DNA from: Lacunisphaera limnophila
GTDB lineage: Bacteria > Verrucomicrobiota > Verrucomicrobiia > Opitutales > Opitutaceae
Direction: 5' to 3'
Assembly: GCF_001746835.1 (NCBI RefSeq)
Contig: NZ_CP016094.1
Location: forward strand, 806,001 to 870,000
Length of the DNA: 64,000 nucleotides
Position 1 is the first letter of the stretch; each line of letters begins with the position of its first letter. The position numbers and the translations under genes are program-made. The notes below the pieces were generated by a model. It saw nothing but the letters and a program-made list of their open reading frames with translations, had not been told where the DNA came from and ran no database searches. Shown here in pieces: positions 34,713 to 42,472 of this stretch.

Positions 34713-37061
34713 TCAGAGCGTTTTCGCGGACCGCAGGATTTCCTCGAAGCGCGGGTCGTCCTTCAGCTGGGCGTAGCAGGGATCGGCGCGCAGTTCCCGC
34801 GGGGTATCGCTGGCCCCGCCCGCCACGGCGCGACGCAGGCAAACCAGCGCCTCCTCGGGATGTCCCGTGAGGGCGAGGACCCGCGCGCTCTCTGTCCAGA
34901 CCAGGGCCGCCATCAGGCTGTCGTAGCGGGCCAGTTGCTCGGCCTGGCCCATGATCTCCGCCGGCTGCCCGTCGCCGAGATAGCACTTCGCCAGGGCAAT
35001 ATAGTGGTTAACCAGTCGTTGCTGGCGGGGGGACCAGGGGCCGGCCTCGAAGTGGGCCAGGGCTTCGCGGGCGGCGGCCTGCGAACCCGCCGTATCTCCC
35101 CGTAGCCAGGTGACCATCGCGCGCGGGAAAGAGGCCGGCATCGCCAGGACCCCGCTCGCGGAACTCACGAAGGTCACCATCCGGGGATCCGAAAGGGCTT
35201 TTTCCGCTGCGGCCAGATCCCCGGCGCGGAAGGCCTGCACGTAGGCCGCCTGCAAGGCGTGCTTGTCGGCCGGCAGCGGCGGCGTGTCCGCCAGCTTGCG
35301 CAGATAGGCGGCGCGGTTGCCGTCGAGCTCATACTGGCCCCGGATGAAATAGGACTGCAGCCAGCCATCCCCCGGAAAGAGCGCGAGGAACCGTTCGGCG
35401 AGCGGCGGGATGGCCGAGTAACGCCGCATCGTGAACAGGGTCTCGATCTGGGTCGTGACATAGCTCCGGTCCCGCGGATTCAGGACCACGGACCGCTCGA
35501 TGTGTTCAAGCGCCTCCGGCCAGCGGCCCAGGCGCCGCAGGGAGATGCCGATCCGGTATTGGAGCTCGGCATCGTTGGGCAGGCCGGCTTCCGCCGCCTG
35601 GAAGGCCGCGAGCGCCTTGCCCCAGTCGTTCTCGCACGTGTAGGCGAAGGCGGCCTGGGCAATCCGCGTCTCCGGGGCATCGGGCGCAATCTTCTGCGCT
35701 GCTTCCATGGCGGCTTGGGCGAGGGCCCGGCGCGCGGGCGAAGGATCCACCCCGCCAAACCAATACATGGTGCCATGCAGGAGGGCCAGCTGGACGTAGG
35801 CGTCGACAAAGGCCGGGTCCCGGTCGATGGCGCGCTGGTAGAGGGCGATGATCGGCGCGTAGGCTTCCGGCGGGGCGGTCGCACTGAGTTCCTGTTTCAA
35901 CACGCGGCCCTGCATGTACAAGTCGTAAGCCACGGAATCCTGCGTCGGCCGGCGTTCGATTAAGGCCCGCTCGCCCGCCGTGAGGTTGGCCTTGAGTGCG
36001 CCGGCAATTTCCCGCGCCAGCTCGCCCTGCAGGGCAAACACGTCGGTGAGGTCGCGGTCGTAGGTCTCCGCCCAGAGGTGCTCGTCGCTGCGGGCGTCGA
36101 TCAGCTGGGCGGTGACGCGCACCTTCTGGCCCGCGCGGCGCACGCTGCCCTCGAGCACAAACGCGACGCCGAGGTCCGCGGCGATCTTCCGCAGGTTGCG
36201 CGAGGCGGCTTCGCGGTAGGCCAGCACCGAGGTGCGCGAGATGACCTTGAGGTCGCGGATCTTGGCGAGGCCCGTGATCACATCCTCGTGGATGCCGTCG
36301 GCGAAGAAGGCGTTCTCCGCCTCCGGGCTCATGTTGGCAAAGGGCAGGACGGCGATCGACTTGGCGCCCGCGGCGGGCGCCACCGGCGCCGCCACGGCAA
36401 CCGCGGGGGCGGGGGCCGGCGCCTGTGGGCCGGGGACGTTCTCCGGCGCCGGCGCGGGCTTCCGCGCGACGCCAAATGCGATCGCGACGCCAACCACCAC
36501 GGCGGTCAGCGCGCCCCAGGTCCAGCGGGGGAGACCTTTTTGTAGGGGCGCGCCTTGTGCGCGCCCGCGGGCGTCGTCGAGCGACGCCCCTACACCGGTG
36601 GGACGAGGGCGTCCGCCCTCCAGCGGCTTCCCCTCCAGCAACCGCTTCACCTGCTCGACAAAGGACGGCGTGGGCAGCGCGCCGGGCAGGCGCGACCACT
36701 GCACCCGCATGAACTCCGGCGGGACGACGGCGGCCGACTCCTTCGTGTCATCGATCACCACGGGGGCGATGAAGGGCACCCCCTCGGCGAGCAGGTGCGT
36801 CTGGTCCACCGCCAGTTTCCATTCGAGCCGGAAATAACCCTTGGTCCGCGTCTGGGTGTGAGTGGAGATGACCGGCACGAAGAGCGTGCAGGCATCGATC
36901 TGTTTCCGGATCTTCGCGTCCCACTGGTCGCCGCCGCGCAGCTCATTCTCGTCGAACCAGACCTCCAGGCCCGCGCTGCGCAGCGCCTCGGCGATGCGCC
37001 GCGCCGCCGCCGCGTCATCGCGGGCATAGCTGAGAAAAACGGCTTTGTTCGGCTCGGCCAT
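34713..37061 (-). CDS. TIR-TM-TolB-TPR protein C
   Basis: 782 residues. TIR domain about 6-140 with LSYARDDAAAARRIAEAL, LEVWFDENE and candidate catalytic E80 in GYFRLEW; an element-encoded linker (156-174); a membrane helix (181-198, TWGALTAVVVGVAIAFGV); a Pro/Ala-rich stretch; a TolB-like domain (about 234-375, SIAVLPFANMSPEAENAFF ... VFVLEGSVRRAGQ-type core); and TPR repeats to the end (LKDDPRFEEIL). The TIR would be cytoplasmic and the TolB/TPR part periplasmic, a receptor-like topology by inference. Its ATG directly abuts the stop of protein D. 134 bases separate it from B. Confidence 0.9.
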   Translation of the reverse strand: MAEPNKAVFLSYARDDAAAARRIAEALRSAGLEVWFDENELRGGDQWDAKIRKQIDACTLFVPVISTHTQTRTKGYFRLEWKLAVDQTHLLAEGVPFIAPVVIDDTKESAAVVPPEFMRVQWSRLPGALPTPSFVEQVKRLLEGKPLEGGRPRPTGVGASLDDARGRAQGAPLQKGLPRWTWGALTAVVVGVAIAFGVARKPAPAPENVPGPQAPAPAPAVAVAAPVAPAAGAKSIAVLPFANMSPEAENAFFADGIHEDVITGLAKIRDLKVISRTSVLAYREAASRNLRKIAADLGVAFVLEGSVRRAGQKVRVTAQLIDARSDEHLWAETYDRDLTDVFALQGELAREIAGALKANLTAGERALIERRPTQDSVAYDLYMQGRVLKQELSATAPPEAYAPIIALYQRAIDRDPAFVDAYVQLALLHGTMYWFGGVDPSPARRALAQAAMEAAQKIAPDAPETRIAQAAFAYTCENDWGKALAAFQAAEAGLPNDAELQYRIGISLRRLGRWPEALEHIERSVVLNPRDRSYVTTQIETLFTMRRYSAIPPLAERFLALFPGDGWLQSYFIRGQYELDGNRAAYLRKLADTPPLPADKHALQAAYVQAFRAGDLAAAEKALSDPRMVTFVSSASGVLAMPASFPRAMVTWLRGDTAGSQAAAREALAHFEAGPWSPRQQRLVNHYIALAKCYLGDGQPAEIMGQAEQLARYDSLMAALVWTESARVLALTGHPEEALVCLRRAVAGGASDTPRELRADPCYAQLKDDPRFEEILRSAKTL
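36541..36594. repeat. In-frame palindromic element inside TIR protein C (TGTAGGGGCG family)
   Basis: Exactly 54 bases (18 codons), running TGTAGGGGCGCGCC ... GACGCCCCTACA, with inverted ends and an inner GCGCGCCCGCGGGCG palindrome. It encodes VGASLDDARGRAQGAPLQ on the minus strand. The 72-base intergenic element at 26832-26903 has the same ends. Confidence 0.78.
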
Positions 37062-39404
37062 TTAGAACAGCGGGGCGTAGTTCTTGGGGTCGGCAAGAAA
37101 GGCCTGGAAACGCGGGTCCTGCCGCAGCGCGGGACTGACGTACGTCTGCTCCAGCTTGAGACGCTCGAGGCTCATGGTGCCGGGGAGCCGCGCCAACCGG
37201 GTTAACTCGGCCAGGGCCACTTCCTGGTCGCCGGTCAGGCCGTAGAGGAAAGCGCGCTGCAGGGCCCAACGGGGACCATCGGAGGCATCCCGGGATTCCG
37301 GCATCAGCGCGACGCACTGGTCGGCCAGGCGCCGGGTCTCCTCCGGGCGCCCCAAAATCAATTCCGCCGCCGCCAGCGTTATCAGCAACCGGCCGTTCCG
37401 GGGCTCGGCTTCCAGCAGCCGGCGCAGCTCCGCGGGGTGTTCGGCCAACCGGGCCAGCGCCCCGGCCCGATCCCCGGCCTGAAAATAGTACAAGGCCGCG
37501 TAGACCGCCTGTTCGACGTGGGGACTGCCGTTGGCATCATAAAACGGTTGGAGGCGGTCCAGGCGGAAGATTTCCGCCGTGTTGCTGGTTAGCTTGGCCC
37601 AATTCGAGCGCAGCTCGATGCCCTCGGGCGAATTGAGCTGGTCCGGGGTCAACGCGGCGAAAAAGGCCTCCGTCTCGCGGCGCGAGCCTGTCGCCCAGAA
37701 ATGAGACTGCGCCAGCATGTAGCCTTCCGTGAGGTTATCCGGCAACAGGGCCACGATCCGCCGCTGGGTCGCGATGACGTCGGGCCAGCGCCGGCCGGAC
37801 TGGTAGGTGGCCAGGAGATTACGCAGGTAGCCGATGTTGGCCGGGTCGAGTTCGCAGGCCCGGCGCGTGTTGGCCAGGGACTCGGCCCAGCGGCCCTGCC
37901 GGCGCTGGATCAGGCCGAGGGAGTTGAACACGGTCGGGGCGTTGGGCTGCAGCCGCGCCAGCTTCAGGTATTGCTCCGTCGCGCGGTCATAGTCGCGGTA
38001 GCCGTAATAGTGATAGGTCCCGAGGCTGCTGATGACCTCGGGGTCCTCGGGGGCGAGCTGCACGGCGCGCTCGATCGCGGCCTTGGCCCGCGCCAGGTAC
38101 TCCTCGCTGCCCACGAGGTTGCCGAAATAGGCGAAGGCGCAGGCGCTCGCGAGCTCGCCCCAGCCCTGCGCAAAGGCCGGATCCAGGTCCACGGCACTCT
38201 GCAGCAGGGCGATGCGCTTTTTGCGGGCGGCCGCCGTGGCGCCCTCGCGGTTGCTGATGTCACGGGAGCGCAGGAAGAAGTCGTAGGCGGCGGGATTCTC
38301 GGTCGGCTTGCGGGCGAGGAGCGCCTTCTCCTCCGGCGAGAGCGCGGCCTTGAGCGCACCGGCGATTTGCGACGAGAGCTCGGCTTGGATCGCGAACACG
38401 TCGGTGATGTCGCGGTCGAAGGACTGGGCCCACACGTGCTCGTCGGTCGCGGCGTGGATGAGCTGGCCGGTGACGCGCACCTTGTTGCCCGAGCGTCGCA
38501 CGCTGCCCTCGAGAATGTAGGTGACGCCGAGCTCCTGCGCGATCTGCCGCATGGGTTTCGTCGTGGCGCGGTAAGCCATCACCGAGGTGCGGGACACGAC
38601 CCGCAGTTCGCGGATCAGGGCGAGATTGGTGAGGATATCCTCGTGCATGCCGTCGGTGAAGAAGGCGCTGTCCTTCTCCTCGCTCATGTTGGTGAACGGG
38701 AGCACGGCCACGGACTTGTCGGCGACCGACGGCGGACGAACCGGTTCCGGCGTCTGGGGTTTGGGCTCCGGGAGGGCGGCGGGCTCGGGTTTGCGCCCGA
38801 CGCCGAGCGCCACCGCGACGCCGACCACGACCGCGGTCAGCGCGCCCCAGGTCCAGCCGGGGATGGCTTTCTTCTTCTGGGGGGCGGGGTCTCCGAACCC
38901 CGCCGGATTGCCCGTCTGCGTCGGGGCAGGCGGGGTTCGGAGACCCCGCCCTCCATCCTTCTCTCCGCTCAAGAGCCGTTTCACCTGCTCGACAAACTGG
39001 GGCGTGGGTGCACCCGCGGGCAGCCGGGTCCATTGCGCCCGGCCAAAGGATTCGGGCACCGCCGCCCCGGCTTCCGGCGTGTCGTCAATCACCACCGGCA
39101 CGATGAAGGCCTTGCCCGAGGCCATGAGGTGGGAGCGATCATCGGCGAGTTTCCATTCCAACCGGAAGTAGGCCTCGTCGCGCGCCTGCGTGGTCGCGGA
39201 AATCACCGGGATGAACAAGCCGCAGGCCTTGATCTGCCCGCGGATCTTCTGGTCCCACTGGTCGCCCCCGCGCAGCTCGCTCATGTCGAACCACACCTCC
39301 ACCCCGAAACCCCGCAATGCCTCGGCAATGCGTTTGGCGGGTTCGGCATCTTCCCGAGCATAGCTCAAAAAGACAGCCCGAGCCGAAGGTGTGTGGTCCG
39401 GCAT
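37062..39404 (-). CDS. TIR-TM-TolB-TPR protein D (first gene of the array)
   Basis: 780 residues with the same plan as protein C: TIR about 9-145 (VFLSYAREDAEPAKRIAEAL, VEVWFDMSE, candidate catalytic E83 in AYFRLEW), an element-encoded linker (151-174), membrane helix 184-203 (TWGALTAVVVGVAVALGVG, nearly identical to C), TolB-like domain about 229-370 (KSVAVLPFTNMSEEKDSAFF), and TPR repeats ending RQDPRFQAFLADP. It is the promoter-proximal gene, divergent from the SLOG protein gene across 86 bases that contain no other gene. Promoter elements there are not clear to me. The TIR NADase activity is inferred from fold and the Glu. Confidence 0.9.
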   Translation of the reverse strand: MPDHTPSARAVFLSYAREDAEPAKRIAEALRGFGVEVWFDMSELRGGDQWDQKIRGQIKACGLFIPVISATTQARDEAYFRLEWKLADDRSHLMASGKAFIVPVVIDDTPEAGAAVPESFGRAQWTRLPAGAPTPQFVEQVKRLLSGEKDGGRGLRTPPAPTQTGNPAGFGDPAPQKKKAIPGWTWGALTAVVVGVAVALGVGRKPEPAALPEPKPQTPEPVRPPSVADKSVAVLPFTNMSEEKDSAFFTDGMHEDILTNLALIRELRVVSRTSVMAYRATTKPMRQIAQELGVTYILEGSVRRSGNKVRVTGQLIHAATDEHVWAQSFDRDITDVFAIQAELSSQIAGALKAALSPEEKALLARKPTENPAAYDFFLRSRDISNREGATAAARKKRIALLQSAVDLDPAFAQGWGELASACAFAYFGNLVGSEEYLARAKAAIERAVQLAPEDPEVISSLGTYHYYGYRDYDRATEQYLKLARLQPNAPTVFNSLGLIQRRQGRWAESLANTRRACELDPANIGYLRNLLATYQSGRRWPDVIATQRRIVALLPDNLTEGYMLAQSHFWATGSRRETEAFFAALTPDQLNSPEGIELRSNWAKLTSNTAEIFRLDRLQPFYDANGSPHVEQAVYAALYYFQAGDRAGALARLAEHPAELRRLLEAEPRNGRLLITLAAAELILGRPEETRRLADQCVALMPESRDASDGPRWALQRAFLYGLTGDQEVALAELTRLARLPGTMSLERLKLEQTYVSPALRQDPRFQAFLADPKNYAPLF
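38883..38950. repeat. In-frame palindromic element inside TIR protein D (perfect 22-base inverted repeat)
   Basis: Arms 38883-38904 and 38929-38950 are exact reverse complements (22/22), each itself a hairpin with a GGCGGGG/CCCCGCC stem; the spacer is 24 bases. It encodes most of GGRGLRTPPAPTQTGNPAGFGDPAPQ in the linker. The intergenic arm at 23940-23961 differs by one base. Confidence 0.8.
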
Positions 39405-39490
39405 AAGTTTCGGCGTTGATGCCGGTTAAGCTTAGGCCTTGCCAGCCCAAACACACACTGGCACCCGTTGCCAACCTCGACTCCGGCCGC

Positions 39491-40975
39491 ATGTCCTCCC
39501 CTGCTCTCACTGCCAGCCAACTGCCGCTGTTCCACGTCGTGGGCTTTTCCGGCCACCGGCAGCTCGACGACCCGGCGGGGGTGGGCCGCGCGATCGGCAC
39601 CGTCCTCGGCGAACTGCAGCGCGAGGCCCCCGGCGAATGGATCGCCCTGTCCTCGGCCGCCGCCGGCGCCGACCTGCTCTTCGTCCGCACCGCCCTGGAC
39701 CTGAAGCTGGGCTGGGAAGCCTTCCTGCCCCTGCCCCTGGTGGATTTCGAGCGGGATTTTCCCCCCGAGGAATGGACGGAGGTCAAAACCCTGCTCACCC
39801 GGGCCGAGCACACCGAGATCGCCGCCGAGCCGGGCTCGCGCGAGGAGGCCTACCTCACGGGCGGTTTCGAGATCGTGAACCGCTGCGACGTGCTCCTCGT
39901 CGTCTGGGATGGCCAACCCGCCCGCGGCAAGGGCGGCACGGCCGACGTCGTCGCCTACGCCCGCGCCATGGGCCGGCCGATCCTGATCATCAATCCCGAC
40001 ACCAAGGCCGTCCGCCGGGAGAACTTCGAGAAGGTGCGGTTGCACGACGAAAACCTGCGCTTCCTGAACGCCGTCCCTGGCGCGGCGGGCCCGGCGCCCG
40101 CCCACTCGCGGGCCCTGGTCGCCGCCTTCCAAAAAAAGGTGGATGACGCGGCCACGCACAGCTCGCCCCATTTCCGCAAGCTGATCGCGATCACGGTCTG
40201 GCTGCACGTCTCCGCCACCGGCCTGGCGACCGCCGCCCTCGCCTTCGACCTGCACTGGGGCGGCCTGCCCTGGGGCAAACTCCTGCTGCTGCTCGGCGCG
40301 CTCGGCGTGGCCATGGTCGTGCGCACGCAACGCACCCACCACCACTGGACCCGCTGCCGGCTCGCGGCGGAAATCACCCGCTCCGCCCTGGCCATCTGGG
40401 GCCTGCCCCGCGCGACGCGCCTTTTCGCGGATTTCGACTGGTCGGGCCTCGAGCCACTGCGCCGCTCGCTCGACGTACTGCACCGCCGCGCCGCGCGCGA
40501 GGCCGGGGCGGATTTCGACACCTTCCGCCAGCAATACATCACCGGGCGCATCGACGACCAGCTCGCCTACTTCGCCCGCCAGGAATCCCGGGCGATCCCG
40601 CTGCTGGCCCGGCTGCGCATGGGCTTCGCCGTCACCTCGGTGGCCGCCATCGTCTTCACCGCCCTCTACGCGCTGCACGGTACGTTCGGCTGGCCGGTTC
40701 TCCCCCACGTCCTGGAACAGGCGCTCTATTATTTCGCCCCGATCATGCTGCCCGTGCTCGCCGCCGCCTTCATCTCGCTCATCTCGATCAACGACCTGCA
40801 CCGCCGCGTGGCCCGCTACCGCGAGATGTGCATCCGCCTCGAGACCGTGCGCAAGGAGATCGCCCACAGCCAGACCTGGGCCGGCCTCGAGCGCGCCATC
40901 GCCAAGGCCGAGCGCGTCCTCCTACAGGAGGTCTTCGAGTGGCACTCGATCACGAGCTTCACCGAATCGCACTGA
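39491..40975 (+). CDS. SLOG-like protein with four membrane helices (SLATT-like effector candidate)
   Basis: 494 residues from the ATG at 39491. The N-terminal domain (about 14-170) looks like the SLOG/LOG Rossmann-type nucleotide-ligand fold: FSGHRQL (19-25), ALSSAAAGADLLF (52-64), CDVLLVVWDGQPARGKGGTAD (132-152) and VVAYARAMGRP. Four membrane helices follow in two pairs (about 231-253, 261-278, 376-396, 411-432), and the C-terminus LLQEVFEWHSITSF recalls SLATT/DUF4231 proteins. SLOG domains bind NAD-derived or cyclic nucleotide signals (ThsA of Thoeris, predicted SLOG-SLATT conflict systems), and SLATT is a predicted pore former. Divergent with four TIR genes, which would make such signals. 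The fold call is by eye. Confidence 0.78.
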   Translation: MSSPALTASQLPLFHVVGFSGHRQLDDPAGVGRAIGTVLGELQREAPGEWIALSSAAAGADLLFVRTALDLKLGWEAFLPLPLVDFERDFPPEEWTEVKTLLTRAEHTEIAAEPGSREEAYLTGGFEIVNRCDVLLVVWDGQPARGKGGTADVVAYARAMGRPILIINPDTKAVRRENFEKVRLHDENLRFLNAVPGAAGPAPAHSRALVAAFQKKVDDAATHSSPHFRKLIAITVWLHVSATGLATAALAFDLHWGGLPWGKLLLLLGALGVAMVVRTQRTHHHWTRCRLAAEITRSALAIWGLPRATRLFADFDWSGLEPLRRSLDVLHRRAAREAGADFDTFRQQYITGRIDDQLAYFARQESRAIPLLARLRMGFAVTSVAAIVFTALYALHGTFGWPVLPHVLEQALYYFAPIMLPVLAAAFISLISINDLHRRVARYREMCIRLETVRKEIAHSQTWAGLERAIAKAERVLLQEVFEWHSITSFTESH

Positions 40976-41119
40976 GGCGCGCGGGGATCCGATCCAGGAT
41001 TCACCACGAAGGGGGTTTCGCCCACCGCGAAAACCCTGAGCGGTCCGAATCCAGCGTTAACTGATTCCAAACCCGCCTTCGCTCTTGGCTCTCTGCGCCT
41101 TGCACCTAGCTTCAGGCGC

Positions 41120-41452
41120 ATGCCAGCGATCCTCTACACCGTCCGGGCCACGTGCAAAGATATCCAGCAACGCGGTCGTTTCCTCTCCTGGCTTTCACCC
41201 AACCACGTCGCGGCCGTTTTGCGGGGCGGGGCCACGGCGGTGCGCATCGTGCTGCCCTTGCCGGACGACCGGTCCGGACCAACCCCGGCCGTGGTCGAGA
41301 CCCAGTACACCTTCCCCTCCCGCAAGGCCTTCGACACCTACCTCCGCGACCACGCCCCCGCCCTGCGGGCCGACGCGCTGCAGCATTTTCCGCCCGAAAG
41401 CGGCGTCACCTTCGCGCGCCAGGTGGCGGAGATCGCCACGGAACTGCCCTGA
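41120..41452 (+). CDS. DUF4286 family protein (110 aa)
   Basis: A compact protein starting ILYTVRATCKD, with FLSWLSPNHVAAVLRGGA, then VVETQYTFPSRKAFDTYL and HAPALRADALQHFP. This order of a strand, a WL..H...VL helix, a YTFPS strand and a final YL..HAP.LR helix is the DUF4286 pattern, a ferredoxin-like family of unknown function. The stop at 41452 abuts the stop of the convergent endonuclease gene. The 144-base region upstream, after the SLOG gene, holds no recognisable element. Confidence 0.8.
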   Translation: MPAILYTVRATCKDIQQRGRFLSWLSPNHVAAVLRGGATAVRIVLPLPDDRSGPTPAVVETQYTFPSRKAFDTYLRDHAPALRADALQHFPPESGVTFARQVAEIATELP

Positions 41453-42409
41453 TCACCAGACTCGTTCGAGCGGCCGCGCCTCCAGCGCCGTCTCGGCCGG
41501 ATCGGACAGCTCGCTGAGAAAATCCAACCCGGTGCGCCGCTCGAGGTCGTCGATGGTGGTGAGATAGTCATCCAGCGGCGCCTCCGCCGGCGTGTCTTGC
41601 GGGAACACGAACGCCGCCGCCCGCACCCGGCCGTCGCTTTCGTCCACGATGATCATGTAGCAGGCCTCCGGAACGGCCACCCGGCCGCGCAGCTTGTCCG
41701 GCCGGTCGCCGAACACCGGGCCGGCGATCACCCACACCTCGCCAAAGCGCCCCGGGTAATTCGTGGCGATGCGCTGCTCCAGCTGCTTCCAGGGGCCCGC
41801 GTTGAGGGCATGTTTTTGCGGGATGATGTTGGACATCAGGAAAGTCTCGGCCTGCGCCGCCGCGCCGTAGCGCGTGGCGATCGCATGATTCGGCGCCAGG
41901 TGCCCGCGGTCGTAGCCGCTGCGGGTGTAGAAACCGGGCTCGATGCGCGCGACCGTGCGCGGATCGACGGCGAAATTGTCCGGCCGCTCCGGCGCCGCCC
42001 CGGGCGCGGTGTCGCGCACCCGGTAGGCGGCCCAGCGCGGGTTGCCCAGCTCATCGCTGTAGCCGACGACGTAACCCGCATTGGCAAGCAGGCGCAGCGG
42101 CTTGGCCCCCAGCCGCGTCTGCGGCGCCCCGCCGTAGACGTGCGTCGTGTCGCCCGGGGCCACCGCGGCGACAAAATCCTCGCTGTAATAAAGCTGCCAG
42201 AGATCCCAGGCCACGTCGAAGGCCGTGATCTGCTTCCGCCCCTCGACCAGATTGCCCACCAGGCGCGCGACCTCCTCCTGGCGCGCCGGCGGTTGCAGCA
42301 GGTACCAGCCCCCGATTCCGCCCCACAGCATCAGGTTGGCCACGACGAAGGCCTTGGTCCGGCGGAAGGACCGGGATTTCGAACGGGCGACGGGTTTCGC
42401 GCGGGCCAT
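41453..42409 (-). CDS. Membrane-anchored DNA/RNA non-specific endonuclease
   Basis: 318 residues. A basic N-terminus and one membrane helix (about 21-38) tether a Serratia-type nuclease domain outside the cytoplasm. The signature YDRGHLAPNHA gives the general base H170, and SNIIPQ...LNAGPWKQLE gives metal ligand N203 and E211, with the same 8-residue N-to-E distance as in Serratia nuclease. Family members cut DNA and RNA without sequence preference, serving in nutrition or defence. The gene converges on DUF4286 with abutting stops. It stands near the TIR/SLOG locus but on the other strand, so membership in that system is not implied. Confidence 0.9.
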   Translation of the reverse strand: MARAKPVARSKSRSFRRTKAFVVANLMLWGGIGGWYLLQPPARQEEVARLVGNLVEGRKQITAFDVAWDLWQLYYSEDFVAAVAPGDTTHVYGGAPQTRLGAKPLRLLANAGYVVGYSDELGNPRWAAYRVRDTAPGAAPERPDNFAVDPRTVARIEPGFYTRSGYDRGHLAPNHAIATRYGAAAQAETFLMSNIIPQKHALNAGPWKQLEQRIATNYPGRFGEVWVIAGPVFGDRPDKLRGRVAVPEACYMIIVDESDGRVRAAAFVFPQDTPAEAPLDDYLTTIDDLERRTGLDFLSELSDPAETALEARPLERVW

Positions 42410-42472
42410 GCCTTGCTATCAGGCCAAGCGCCGGGCGGTGGCGAACAGATTCCGCCCGGGACCGGACCGCAG

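Noticed and set aside
39405-39490. Promoter or operator in the 86-base gap between TIR protein D and the SLOG gene
   Set aside because: There is a short TTAAGCTTA palindrome but no convincing -35/-10 pair on either strand, so nothing was called.
29279-40975. Straight identification as Thoeris
   Set aside because: There is no SIR2-SLOG ThsA and no short soluble TIR ThsB; only the TIR-plus-SLOG logic is shared.
41453-42409. Endonuclease as part of the TIR/SLOG system
   Set aside because: It lies on the opposite strand behind DUF4286 with abutting convergent stops and has its own extracytoplasmic anchor; position alone is not enough.
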